Shown here: piece by piece, positions 54,234 to 63,392 of the stretch
Numbering within the stretch: position 1 is the stretch's first letter
Layout: each line of letters begins with the position of its first letter
Made by a program: the position numbers and the translations under genes
Notes under the pieces: generated by a model
Databases searched by the model: none
What the model was told of the DNA's origin: nothing
What the model saw: only the letters and a program-made list of their open reading frames with translations
Source of the DNA: UBA1756 sp045222555
GTDB lineage: Bacteria; Bacteroidota; Bacteroidia; Bacteroidales; WCHB1-69
Reading direction: 5' to 3'
DNA length: 64,000 nucleotides
NCBI GenBank assembly: GCA_045222555.1
Contig: JBGUYY010000097.1
Coordinates: 1 to 64,000, forward strand

Positions 54234-54241
54234 TATCTTTG
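54234..54241 (+). promoter_or_regulatory. -7 promoter element of the DUF1015 gene
   Basis: TATCTTTG, 38 bases before the ATG. Confidence 0.6.
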
Positions 54242-54279
54242 CAGGCTGAAAATAATTACCAACAAAATAACTAACCACT

Positions 54280-55545
54280 ATGAGTATCATCAAACCTTTC
54301 AAGGGATTCCGGCCGCCCGTCGACATCGTCGAGAAACTGGCCTCCCGTCCGTACGACGTCCTCAACTCCGCCGAAGCACGCGTAGAAGCTGCCGGCAACC
54401 CCTACAGCCTCCTGCACGTCACCAAGGCTGAAATCGACCTCCCCGAAGGCACCGACGAGCACTCCCCCGAAGTGTATCTTCAGGTCGTCAAGAACTACAA
54501 CCTGTTCAAAGACCTCGGCTGGCTGGTGAAAGACGAAGAGGAGAAACTCTACATCTATGCCCAGAGCATGAACCCGAAGGATGCCAACGCCAAATGGCAG
54601 TACGGCATCGTGGCCTGCGCCTACAGCGAGGACTATGTCAACAAGATCATCAAGAAACACGAGCTCACCCGTAAGGACAAAGAGGAAGACCGCATGAAAC
54701 ACGTCCGCATCACCAACGCCAACGTGGAACCCGTCTTCTTCGCTTATCCCGCCGTGGCTCGCATCGACGAGATCGTTGCTTCCGTCACCGCCAACAAGCC
54801 CATCTATGACTTCATCGCCAAGGAAGACGGCTTCGGCCACCGCTTCTGGGTCATCGACAACAAAGCGATGATCGCCGAACTCGTGGAGCTGTTCGCCACC
54901 AAGGTTCCCGCCATGTACATCGCCGACGGCCATCACCGCAGCGCCGCCGCCGCCCTCGTGGGACAGGAGAAGAAAGAGCAGAACCCGCACCACACCGGCA
55001 AGGAAGAGTACAACTACTTCATGACCGTCATCTTCCCCGACAACCAGCTCAACATTATCGACTACAACCGCGTGGTGAAAGACCTCAACGGTCTCAGCAA
55101 GGAGCAGTTCCTCGCCGCCGTGGCCGAAACCTACACCGTGGAAGATATGGGCACCGACATCTACAAACCCACCCAGTTGCACGAGTTCAGCATGTACCTC
55201 GACGGCCACTGGTATAAGATGAACGCCAAGCCCGGCACCTTCGACAACAACGACCCGATCGGCGTGCTGGATGTGACCATCCTCAGCAACCTTGTTCTCG
55301 ACAAAGTGCTCGGTATCAAGGACCTCCGTACCGACAAGCGCATCGACTTCGTCGGTGGTATCCGCGGTCTCGGCGAACTGAAACGCCGCGTGGATAGTGG
55401 TGAGATGAAGGTCGCCTTCGCCCTCTATCCGGTCAGCATGAAACAGATCATCGACATTGCCGACACCGGCAACATCATGCCTCCGAAGACCACCTGGTTC
55501 GAGCCGAAACTGCGCTCCGGCCTCGTGATCCACGAGCTCTGCTAA
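54280..55545 (+). CDS. DUF1015-family protein
   Basis: 421 aa, cytoplasmic, full length. It has family marks at the start (KPFKGFRPPVDIVEKLASRPYDVLN, then NPYSLLHVTKAEIDLP) and IADGHHRSAAA, which looks like an active-site segment. DUF1015 genes are often found by serine biosynthesis genes in Bacteroidota; none are here. The reaction is not known. It stands alone between its promoter and a terminator. Codon use is strongly biased, suggesting good expression. Confidence 0.92.
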   Translation: MSIIKPFKGFRPPVDIVEKLASRPYDVLNSAEARVEAAGNPYSLLHVTKAEIDLPEGTDEHSPEVYLQVVKNYNLFKDLGWLVKDEEEKLYIYAQSMNPKDANAKWQYGIVACAYSEDYVNKIIKKHELTRKDKEEDRMKHVRITNANVEPVFFAYPAVARIDEIVASVTANKPIYDFIAKEDGFGHRFWVIDNKAMIAELVELFATKVPAMYIADGHHRSAAAALVGQEKKEQNPHHTGKEEYNYFMTVIFPDNQLNIIDYNRVVKDLNGLSKEQFLAAVAETYTVEDMGTDIYKPTQLHEFSMYLDGHWYKMNAKPGTFDNNDPIGVLDVTILSNLVLDKVLGIKDLRTDKRIDFVGGIRGLGELKRRVDSGEMKVAFALYPVSMKQIIDIADTGNIMPPKTTWFEPKLRSGLVIHELC

Positions 55546-55565
55546 ACAGTATAGCATCAGAATTC

Positions 55566-55602
55566 AAGAGCGGCTGCCCGCATGGGTAGCCGCTCTTTTT
55601 TA
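55566..55602 (+). terminator. Terminator of the DUF1015 gene
   Basis: AGAGCGGCT (55567-55575) with AGCCGCTCT (55588-55596), inner CCC/GGG, then a T run. Confidence 0.88.
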
Positions 55603-55641
55603 TAAAAACACAACTATCGTATTTATATTCTGAAATTTATG

Positions 55642-55649
55642 TATTTTTG
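55642..55649 (+). promoter_or_regulatory. -7 promoter element of the proline-rich protein gene
   Basis: TATTTTTG, 27 bases before the ATG at 55677. Confidence 0.55.
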
Positions 55650-55676
55650 CAGCGATAATACATCAGCACAAAAATC

Positions 55677-56771
55677 ATGAAAAAGCTCATCTTATTTGCA
55701 TTCATACTTTTATCTACGCTTGTCGTCAATGCCCAGATCCCGCCTGTGAGTCCGGCGGCCTGTGCGGAATGCGGCGCCAAAAACGGCGAACCTCATAAAT
55801 CGTGGTGCCCCTACGCCCCCCATCAAGAGCCTGAGGAGGAACCTGAAACCCATCCCCAACCCACTACCCATCCCACTCCCACCCCACCCGCACCGCAATA
55901 TACCGCCCCTGCAACAGCCCCTACAACCACCTACCAGAAGCCCGATTTCTCCACACTACCCCATCCCCAAGTGCAGGACCGGCCGCTTTTTTCTGGCATC
56001 AACGAACATAACCTCACGGTTGCGCCAACCGAACTGACCTCTCACACCCAGTGGGGTGAAGTTGATTTAAAAGACATTGGCTCATTTACTTACGACATCT
56101 GCCGATATACCAATTTCAACAATACTGCCGTGGTGTTGGGCCACACCCAACCCAATGGCACAGTGGAATGGAAGTTGCTGCAAAAATACCCGTACGGCTA
56201 TTATAACGAAAGCAGTTTTATCGATCCTAAAACGGAAGGCGTGAGCATTGTGAACATCCATTTGGAGGCCGAGGGCAGATTTATTTTTGTGGACTACAGT
56301 GATGGCACCAATCGAGTTTTCGACTCGTGGGGAAACATGCTCTTTGTTTCTGAAAATAATGAAGTTCGGTTGCTGAATTTCAAAGATGGGGAGCGGTATT
56401 TTTTCGAAGTGTGGGATAGAGAGACATCGAAATATCTGTTATGGACGGCGGAAAAAAGGGAGACTGAACTCATCGGAATTTCCACAAAAGCAATCCAATA
56501 CCTCAACAATGCGTTTATCACCTTCGACTATCATTACAACATCAAAGATTTTAATGGGAACTCTTTAACGCTCAATATGGATGGGCGCAGCATCATGTTC
56601 TTTGATGACGTGACGGTTTGTCAAATTGATATGAAACCTTTTTATATTGTAGAGGTTAAAGATTGGAACACATCGAAATACACCCTCGTATTATCCGATC
56701 TGAAGCAGTATGGAGGGTGGTATGATTCTATAGACGAGATGCTGCGACACGCTCTTCCCTACCCCAGGTAA
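55677..56771 (+). CDS. Secreted protein with Cys-rich and proline-rich N-terminus, unknown
   Basis: 364 aa. Signal peptide to about residue 20 (VVNAQ), then CAECGAKNGEPHKSWCPY (three Cys that could bind a metal) and a Pro/Thr/His-rich linker (about 50-100). The remainder (about 100-364) is beta-rich with repeating Tyr/Trp and Asp patterns; I do not recognise a family. It overlaps the end of the convergent rpoD gene by 13 bases, so the last four residues (PYPR) share sequence with the sigma factor's end. Confidence 0.75.
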   Translation: MKKLILFAFILLSTLVVNAQIPPVSPAACAECGAKNGEPHKSWCPYAPHQEPEEEPETHPQPTTHPTPTPPAPQYTAPATAPTTTYQKPDFSTLPHPQVQDRPLFSGINEHNLTVAPTELTSHTQWGEVDLKDIGSFTYDICRYTNFNNTAVVLGHTQPNGTVEWKLLQKYPYGYYNESSFIDPKTEGVSIVNIHLEAEGRFIFVDYSDGTNRVFDSWGNMLFVSENNEVRLLNFKDGERYFFEVWDRETSKYLLWTAEKRETELIGISTKAIQYLNNAFITFDYHYNIKDFNGNSLTLNMDGRSIMFFDDVTVCQIDMKPFYIVEVKDWNTSKYTLVLSDLKQYGGWYDSIDEMLRHALPYPR

Positions 56772-57625
56772 GACCGTAGGTTCTTGCACTTGGCCTGGTT
56801 TTTCAGGCGGCGGATGGCCTTCTCCTTGATCTGGCGCACACGCTCACGGGTGAGGTTCTGCCGCTCGGCAATCTCCTCCAACGTCCACGGGTGCTTCTCG
56901 CCGTCAAGTCCAAAATAGAGCTTGATGATGTCGGCCTCGCGTTCAGGCAACGTAGCAATGGTGCGGTTAATCTCTTGACGCAAAGACTCATACAACAGCT
57001 CTCTGTCGGGCGGAGTGGAATCCTCCGACTTGAGCACATCGTACATGTTGTTGTCCTTGTCCTGCGTGAGGGAGGCGTCCATGGAGAGATGACGCGACGA
57101 GTTGCGCATCGAGTCCTTCACCTCCGCCTCGGTAATATCGAGCAGTGCAGCGATTTCATCAGCGCGGGGTTCGCGCTCGTACTCCTGCTCCAGATAGGCA
57201 TATGCCTTGTTAATCTTATTGATGGTGCCGATCTTGTTCAACGGCAGACGAACAATACGAGACTGCTCGGCCAGCGCCTGCAAAATGGACTGGCGGATCC
57301 ACCAAACAGCGTACGAGATGAATTTGAAACCACGGGTCTCATCGAAACGCTGTGCAGCCTTGATCAAACCAAGATTGCCCTCGTTGATCAAGTCAGGAAG
57401 GCTAAGTCCTTGATTCTGATACTGCTTGGCTACAGAAACCACAAAACGGAGGTTGGCCTTGGTGAGTTTTTCCAGCGCAGCCTGGTCGCCCTCTTTGATT
57501 TTTCGGGCCAGCTCCACCTCTTCCTCAGCCGTGATCAGCTCCACTTTTCCAATATCATGTAAATATTTGTCTAACGACGCGGTCTCGCGATTGGTTACCT
57601 GTTTAGTGATGTTGAGTTGTCTCAT
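56759..57625 (-). CDS. rpoD: Primary sigma factor RpoD/SigA, short Bacteroidota form
   Basis: 288 aa. It lacks the long region 1.1 typical of proteobacterial sigma-70, normal for Bacteroidota. Region 1.2/2 (SLDKYLHDIGKVELITAEEEVELARKI; FRFV... with WWIRQSI promoter-melting part), region 3 (SRHLSMDASLTQDKD) and region 4 helix-turn-helix (WTLEEIAERQNLTRERVRQIKEKAIRRLK) are all present. It should recognise the TAnnTTTG promoters seen across this window. A 90-base leader follows its own TACTTTTG promoter (57716-57723). Confidence 0.96.
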   Translation of the reverse strand: MRQLNITKQVTNRETASLDKYLHDIGKVELITAEEEVELARKIKEGDQAALEKLTKANLRFVVSVAKQYQNQGLSLPDLINEGNLGLIKAAQRFDETRGFKFISYAVWWIRQSILQALAEQSRIVRLPLNKIGTINKINKAYAYLEQEYEREPRADEIAALLDITEAEVKDSMRNSSRHLSMDASLTQDKDNNMYDVLKSEDSTPPDRELLYESLRQEINRTIATLPEREADIIKLYFGLDGEKHPWTLEEIAERQNLTRERVRQIKEKAIRRLKNQAKCKNLRSYLG

Positions 57626-57715
57626 TTCAAAACTTTTTGCTCGCTTTTACGGCGGTTATTTTCATTTTGTTACAGATAAATAACAACAAAATACACCCTT
57701 CCGAAAAAGTTTGCA

Positions 57716-57723
57716 AAAGTACA
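57716..57723 (-). promoter_or_regulatory. -7 promoter element of rpoD
   Basis: TACTTTTG on the minus strand, 90 bases before the ATG. Confidence 0.55.
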
Positions 57724-57798
57724 ACTTTTCATCGAAAAAACAGCCTCAATTTCAGCATTTTTTCAAAAAAAATCTTGAAAAAATTATATGATTTTGAC

Positions 57799-57806
57799 TA
57801 TTTTTG
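57799..57806 (+). promoter_or_regulatory. -7 promoter element of the secreted unknown/murF unit
   Basis: TATTTTTG, 22 bases before the ATG at 57829. Confidence 0.6.
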
Positions 57807-57828
57807 CGTTTTAATCAAAAAACATATC

Positions 57829-58515
57829 ATGTACCGACGTTTCACCGCCATTCTGACCGCCATTTTTCTGGGCATGTTTCTCATAACGAACACTGTACAC
57901 GCACAAGTGCTCAATGAGATTCTGCTTCATTTTTCGGAAGAGGAGATGGAAGTGCCGATGAGCGTGCGCGAAAAGATGATGGCCGAAAAAGGGAACACGC
58001 TGCTCAACTACGACAACTACAAGCTGTTGGTGTACGACAAGCGTGCCGGATTCCTTCAGATTCGCACCCCCTTAGATGTCACCTACGAGATTGCGACATG
58101 GCGGCGCGACGGTCACGGCGACCTGCTGGTGGCCCTTTGCGAAACCCGCTGCGGCAACAGCTGCGGCTCGAAAATTTCCTTCTACGCCGTCACAGAGGAT
58201 GCAAAAGAGGTCACCTGGCAACAGCTTCCCACCGAAGACTATATCCCCACTTTTACCCTCTCTGATATCTTCAACGAACAGAAACTCTCGAAGAACTATC
58301 TTACCACAGAGACCGTTTTGAAGGATTTTGAAGTCAAGACCCAGTTCATGCTCCCGCAGACCGGACACGACATCATCGTAATTTTCACCTGTTTAGATGA
58401 GTTAGATAAAAAAGAATACCAGCGCATTTATAAATATTTGGATGGCGTGATGCTGGACCTGATATGGAAGAAAGGCTCATTCATCAAAAGCGATCCCTAT
58501 TTCCCCGCCTATTAA
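57829..58515 (+). CDS. Secreted DUF3256-like protein
   Basis: 228 aa from the ATG at 57829 (MYRRFTAILTAIFLG), with a signal peptide to about residue 25 (VHAQ). The longer frame starts inside the promoter. The mature part holds LNYDNYKLLVYDKRAGFLQIRTP and two Cys (CETRCGNSCG). This resembles the DUF3256 family of Bacteroidales, which has no known role; I am moderately sure of the family. murF starts 22 bases after its stop. Confidence 0.75.
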   Translation: MYRRFTAILTAIFLGMFLITNTVHAQVLNEILLHFSEEEMEVPMSVREKMMAEKGNTLLNYDNYKLLVYDKRAGFLQIRTPLDVTYEIATWRRDGHGDLLVALCETRCGNSCGSKISFYAVTEDAKEVTWQQLPTEDYIPTFTLSDIFNEQKLSKNYLTTETVLKDFEVKTQFMLPQTGHDIIVIFTCLDELDKKEYQRIYKYLDGVMLDLIWKKGSFIKSDPYFPAY

Positions 58516-58537
58516 ACCGACCATAACCTTTATTACC

Positions 58538-59809
58538 ATGATTGCAAAACTCTATGAGGCTTATCTGAAACACCCCAAAATCTGCACCGACACCCGCAAC
58601 ATACAGTCCGACAGTCTTTTCTTCTGTCTGAAGGGTGAGAATTTCGACGGCAACACCTTTGCGCTCCAAGCGTTGGAGGCGGGTGCCGCCTACGTGGTCA
58701 CCAACCGGCAGGATTTAAAGGACCATGACCGCTGCTTTGTGGTGGACGACACCTTGGTCACCCTGCAGCAGCTGGCACACCACCACCGGACGCAGCTGCA
58801 CATCCCCTTCATCGGCATCACGGGCACCAACGGCAAAACCACCACCAAGGAGCTGACCGCCCAGGTGCTGCAAGCGAAGTACCGCGTGGCCTTCACCCAA
58901 GGCAACCTCAACAACCACATCGGTGTGCCGCTCACGCTGCTTTCCATAACAGCCGACACCGAAATCGCCATCGTGGAGATGGGCGCCAACCACCCGGGCG
59001 AAATCGCCGACCTGTGCCGCATCGCCGAACCCACCCACGGCCTCATCACCAATATCGGGGTGGCACATATCGAAGGCTTCGGTTCTCCAGAGAATATTAT
59101 CACCACTAAACGCGCTTTGTACGAGTCGGTTATGCAACGCCAAGGCACGATTTTTGTCAATACAGGTGATGCCATTTTAGCGCAGTGTGCGGGCAATTAC
59201 CAGCCACAGGTGCGCTACGGCGACGCTTCCGACAGCAGCTGTCGCGGTACCCTCACCGACATGAATCCCTGTCTTACCGTGCAGGTGGAAGATACGACCA
59301 TCCACACCCACCTCACCGGCGAGTACAACCTGCACAACATCCTCGGCGCCATTGCGGTAGGTCATTTCTTCGGCATCAGCACAGCGGAAGCCGGCAGGGC
59401 CATCGAAGCCTATATGCCCAGCAACCACCGCTCGCAAATCATCGAGGCCGGCGGCAGCACCATCATCGCCGACTACTACAACGCCAACCCCACCAGCATG
59501 ACGGCGGCGATCCTCAATCTCGCCCATCTCCCCCACCCCGACAAGTACGCCATCCTGGGCGATATGCTCGAGCTAGGCAGCGTCAGCGAGCAAGAGCACC
59601 GCAATATCATCACTCTTTGCGAACAGCACCACATCCATCCCATCTTTGTGGGTCATATCTTTCATCAACTCACATCTAATCAAGCATTTGAAGATGTGGA
59701 ACAGGCCAATCAATACCTTGCTTCACATCCCATCCGCAACGCGATGGTCCTCATCAAGGGTTCGCGGGGCATTCATTTGGAAAAAATCTCCCTTGAAAAT
59801 ATTCAATAA
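58538..59809 (+). CDS. murF: UDP-MurNAc-tripeptide D-alanyl-D-alanine ligase
   Basis: 423 aa. Last cytoplasmic amino-acid step of peptidoglycan precursor synthesis. ATP loop GITGTNGKTTTKEL (about 91-104), NNHIGVPLTLL, EMGANHPGEI, HIEGFGSPENI, LTGEYNLHNI and NHRSQIIEAGGSTIIADYYNANPTSM are all typical of MurF. The N-terminal UDP-binding domain is slightly short. It stands between two secreted-protein genes and outside any dcw cluster. Confidence 0.96.
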   Translation: MIAKLYEAYLKHPKICTDTRNIQSDSLFFCLKGENFDGNTFALQALEAGAAYVVTNRQDLKDHDRCFVVDDTLVTLQQLAHHHRTQLHIPFIGITGTNGKTTTKELTAQVLQAKYRVAFTQGNLNNHIGVPLTLLSITADTEIAIVEMGANHPGEIADLCRIAEPTHGLITNIGVAHIEGFGSPENIITTKRALYESVMQRQGTIFVNTGDAILAQCAGNYQPQVRYGDASDSSCRGTLTDMNPCLTVQVEDTTIHTHLTGEYNLHNILGAIAVGHFFGISTAEAGRAIEAYMPSNHRSQIIEAGGSTIIADYYNANPTSMTAAILNLAHLPHPDKYAILGDMLELGSVSEQEHRNIITLCEQHHIHPIFVGHIFHQLTSNQAFEDVEQANQYLASHPIRNAMVLIKGSRGIHLEKISLENIQ

Positions 59810-59834
59810 ATCATTATCAACCAAGCATTTATAT

Positions 59835-60173
59835 ATGAAGAAAATCTTTATCCTTTTCATCTTCACCCTCCTCACCGCAGGCTATATGAAAGGTCAGACC
59901 GTGTATAGCTGCAATTACAAATACGATGCGGATGTGAAGGTGTATGTAACTGATTACAAATATGATGCAGATCTCGTGGTATATAAATGCAGCTACAAAT
60001 ACGACGCCACCGACAACAAGGGGCTGTGGTACTTCTGCGACCATAAGTACGACGCGAAGAAAAAGATCTATTTCGTGGACCACAAATACGACGCCGATCT
60101 GGTCATCTATTTCACAGATTACAAGTACGATGCCGGCTGGCGCAAGCAGGAAAAGAAGCACCTCATGTACTGA
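59835..60173 (+). CDS. Secreted YKYDAD-repeat protein
   Basis: 112 aa from the ATG at 59835 (MKKIFILFIF, signal peptide to MKGQ). The mature part is six units of 13 residues (one of 16) built on YKYDAD or HKYDA, with aromatic strands between (for example VTDYKYDADLVVY), ending in KKHLMY. I recall the family as DUF6150, thought to have a knotted beta fold; this needs a check. It follows murF by 25 bases but is unlikely to be involved in the same step. Confidence 0.75.
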   Translation: MKKIFILFIFTLLTAGYMKGQTVYSCNYKYDADVKVYVTDYKYDADLVVYKCSYKYDATDNKGLWYFCDHKYDAKKKIYFVDHKYDADLVIYFTDYKYDAGWRKQEKKHLMY

Positions 60174-60239
60174 TGTTTTTCAAAAAAATCCTGTTGATAA
60201 TTTGTTGAAAACTCGCTCGTCAGCTGATATCTCTTTTTA

Positions 60240-60247
60240 TAAATTTG
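60240..60247 (+). promoter_or_regulatory. -7 promoter element of the TPR protein gene
   Basis: TAAATTTG, 32 bases before the ATG. Confidence 0.45.
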
Positions 60248-60279
60248 TATATTAGAATTTAAAATGAATATCGCTGATT

Positions 60280-63200
60280 ATGAAGAGGTTAATCATTCAA
60301 AGCATCCTCATTATCGGGTTGATGCTTGCCCACATTTCGGTTGATGCGCAGAGACCGCTGAACTACGAATCTCCTTTACGCCAGTACAACACGGCTTTGG
60401 AACTGCTGCAGAAGCATGAATATGGCTCTGCTCAGGAGTACTTCCATTACGTTTACGAAAACACCACGGACCAGCAGTATGACATGAAGTCCACCTCCTA
60501 CTTTTACGAGGGAGTTTGTGCGGTGAAGCTGAACCATGGAAACGCCCTGTACCTGCTGCGCGACTTCGTGCGCCGCTATCCCATCCACACCCGCGTGCCG
60601 GAGGCATACCTGTACATCGCCCGTTCCTACTACTATCAGAAACAGTACAAGAAGGCGCTTGAATATTTTAATGAATTGGATGAAAGAAAGATAGAGAAAG
60701 AAGACTTAGCAGAATTTTATTTCAAGAAAGGCTACTGTCTGCTGCGCGAAAAAGATCGTGATGAAGCCAGATATTACATGCGGAAAGCCCGCGAATATGA
60801 CGGACAGTACAAAGACAAAGCCACTTACTATGTGGCACACCTCGAATATGAAGATGGACAATATGAGGCTGCATTAGCCGATTTCAACGAAATCAAAGAT
60901 GTGAAGGAGTATGCGAAAGTGGTGCCCGCCTACATCATGCAGATCCATTTCATGCAGGGCGAGTACGAGACCGTGGTGAGAGAGGCTGGCAATGCCGGTG
61001 CACAGGCTGGAGAGCCCAACGAGCTGAAACGCATCGTCGGTCTGTCGCACTACAACCTCAACCACTACCAGGAAGCCTCTAATTATTTCGCGCAAATTCT
61101 CCAAAAGAAATCCGCCAATGATGCCTCCACTTACAGCCGTTCCGACCGCTACGCCTTCGGTTATACCTTCTACAAGACCGGTGACTACAGCGAGGCTATT
61201 GCCCAGCTCTCGCAGGTGACCGACACGGTGGATGCCATGACGCAGAACGCCTACTACATCATCGCCGACTGTTTCCTCAAGCAGAACAAACTCGCCGATG
61301 CCTCCAACTATTTCTACGAAGCCTCGAAGATGGAATATTCTGCTGACATTCAAGAAGATGCTTTTTATAACTATGCCAAACTGCAATATGAGACCGCCAA
61401 CGCACTCAACCAGCAGAAGGCGCTCTCCACCATCGAGGAGTACATCAACCGCTACCCGCACACCGCCCGCGCACAGGAGATGAGCTCCTACCTGGCCGCC
61501 ATCTACGCCTCCACCAAAAACTACGCTGAAGCCATCAAGGCCATTGAGAAACTCGACCGGAACCACCGCACTCCGGAGATCCTGCGCTCGTACCAGCGCT
61601 GCACCCACTTCCGCGCCATGGAGCTGATTGCCGACAAAAAATACCGCGATGCCGGCAAGATGCTCGACAAGTCGCTGCAGACCCCGCTGGACCAGAATCT
61701 GCACCGTTCGAACCTCTACTGGAAGGCGGAGTGCGAGTACCGCGCTGAACAATACCGTGATGCTTACAACTCCTTCCTCCTGTACCAGAACAGCGACAAG
61801 GTAACCTCCGACGAAAACTACCCGCTTTCGCTCTACTCGCAGGGCTATACCGCCATGAAGCTCGAAAAGTACAAGGAGGCACAGAAAGCTTTTGATAAAT
61901 TCTTAACATTCTGCAATACAGACAAATATAGTTCATACAAATCCGATGTGTATGCCCGTCTGGGCGACTGCTACTTCATGCAGCGCAACCTGCAGTCGGC
62001 CATCACGCAGTACGAGCGTTGCGAGCAGCAGAAAGGCAGCAACGCCGACTACGCCCTCTATCAGCAGGCCATCTGCCAAGGCTACCAGCAGCGCACCGCC
62101 AAAAAGGTGGAACTGCTCGAGAAATTCACCCAATATTACAGCAAATCCCCTTACATCATCGACGTAGAATACGAGTTGGCCGGCATCTATCTGACACAGA
62201 ACCAGCACAATCTGGCCATCAACTCCTACACCAGTTTCATCCGCAACCATCCCAAAAGCAACTATGTGCCGAAAGCTTACAACAAGTTGGCGCAAGCGTA
62301 CCTGAACGCCGGACAGAACGACAAGGCCATCGAGACTTTCAAGCTGGTGGTGGACAAATACCCCGGCTCACAAGAGGCCAAAGAGGCGGTGGGCAACCTG
62401 CAGGACATCTACTCCGAGATGGGCCGTCCGGGCGACTTCCTCGACTATGTCACCTCCAAGGGCAACCTCTCCATCTCGCCTGAGCGTCAGGACTCCATCA
62501 CCTACAAGTCGGCTGAGGCCAAGTTTTTACAGGGCAACTGTGAGATGGCCATCGCCGGTTTCAGCGACTACATCAAGAAATTCCCCAACGGTTTCTTCAT
62601 TGCCGACGCCTACTTCAAACGCAGCGAGTGCGAGTATGGCGACCGCAACTATGAGGATGCCTTGAGAGACTGCGAATACCTGCTCAACAACTTCCGCACC
62701 GAAAACAACGAGATGGCCGCCAAGCGTGCTGCCACCATCCTTTTCAACAAGAAAGAGTATGACCGCGCCATCACCCGTTTCAACGAGCTCCTCGCCCTCT
62801 CCACCAGCGAAGAGAACACCTCCTATGCCTACAACGGCATCATGCGGTGCGCCTTCGAGATGAAGAACTACAAAGAGGCTCTCGAGGGTGCCAAGGGTTA
62901 CATCGCCTCCCCAAAAGCTGACCCCGAACTGATGGACGATGCCAACCTCATCGCCGGAAAGTCATCGTTTGAGCTCCGCGACTACAGCGCAACCATCAAG
63001 TACCTGAAGCCGCTCTCCACCGCCAGCACCAACAGCACCTCCGCCGAGGCCGCTTACTACTGCGCCCTGACCGAGTTCAAACGCGGCGACTACACAGCCT
63101 GCGAGAAACAGATCACCGAGATCATTGAGGCACGCTACACCTCCGCCTACTGGATCGCCAACACCTTCATCCTCTACGGCGACTACTACCAGGCCGTCGG

Positions 63201-63372
63201 CAACACCTTCCAGGCGCGCCACACCTACCAGAGCATCGTGGACAACTACGACGGTGACGACTTGCGGCAGATTGCCCTCGACAGAATCGCCGAAATGGAG
63301 GGCTCGACGAAACCCAACAAGCCCACCCCTAACAACAACTCCGACGAAGACTCACTCAACCCCGAAGATTAA
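60280..63372 (+). CDS. Large secreted tetratricopeptide-repeat protein
   Basis: 1030 aa. Signal peptide to about residue 23 (VDAQ). The body is built almost wholly of TPR-type helix pairs (for example EAYLYIARSYYYQKQYKKALEYFNEL, AYNKLAQAYLNAGQNDKAIETF). It matches periplasmic TPR scaffolds of Bacteroidota, with an Asn/Asp/Pro-rich end. It is a binding scaffold and not an enzyme. It starts the unit with the partial gene 20 bases downstream, and members of this type are often paired with an envelope or outer-membrane protein, which fits. Confidence 0.9.
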   Translation: MKRLIIQSILIIGLMLAHISVDAQRPLNYESPLRQYNTALELLQKHEYGSAQEYFHYVYENTTDQQYDMKSTSYFYEGVCAVKLNHGNALYLLRDFVRRYPIHTRVPEAYLYIARSYYYQKQYKKALEYFNELDERKIEKEDLAEFYFKKGYCLLREKDRDEARYYMRKAREYDGQYKDKATYYVAHLEYEDGQYEAALADFNEIKDVKEYAKVVPAYIMQIHFMQGEYETVVREAGNAGAQAGEPNELKRIVGLSHYNLNHYQEASNYFAQILQKKSANDASTYSRSDRYAFGYTFYKTGDYSEAIAQLSQVTDTVDAMTQNAYYIIADCFLKQNKLADASNYFYEASKMEYSADIQEDAFYNYAKLQYETANALNQQKALSTIEEYINRYPHTARAQEMSSYLAAIYASTKNYAEAIKAIEKLDRNHRTPEILRSYQRCTHFRAMELIADKKYRDAGKMLDKSLQTPLDQNLHRSNLYWKAECEYRAEQYRDAYNSFLLYQNSDKVTSDENYPLSLYSQGYTAMKLEKYKEAQKAFDKFLTFCNTDKYSSYKSDVYARLGDCYFMQRNLQSAITQYERCEQQKGSNADYALYQQAICQGYQQRTAKKVELLEKFTQYYSKSPYIIDVEYELAGIYLTQNQHNLAINSYTSFIRNHPKSNYVPKAYNKLAQAYLNAGQNDKAIETFKLVVDKYPGSQEAKEAVGNLQDIYSEMGRPGDFLDYVTSKGNLSISPERQDSITYKSAEAKFLQGNCEMAIAGFSDYIKKFPNGFFIADAYFKRSECEYGDRNYEDALRDCEYLLNNFRTENNEMAAKRAATILFNKKEYDRAITRFNELLALSTSEENTSYAYNGIMRCAFEMKNYKEALEGAKGYIASPKADPELMDDANLIAGKSSFELRDYSATIKYLKPLSTASTNSTSAEAAYYCALTEFKRGDYTACEKQITEIIEARYTSAYWIANTFILYGDYYQAVGNTFQARHTYQSIVDNYDGDDLRQIALDRIAEMEGSTKPNKPTPNNNSDEDSLNPED

Positions 63373-63392
63373 CCCTGAAAAACATCACAGCA

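Noticed and set aside
54271..55557. 428-aa minus-strand open frame opposite the DUF1015 gene
   Set aside because: Full-length shadow; the plus strand matches the DUF1015 family and has promoter and terminator.
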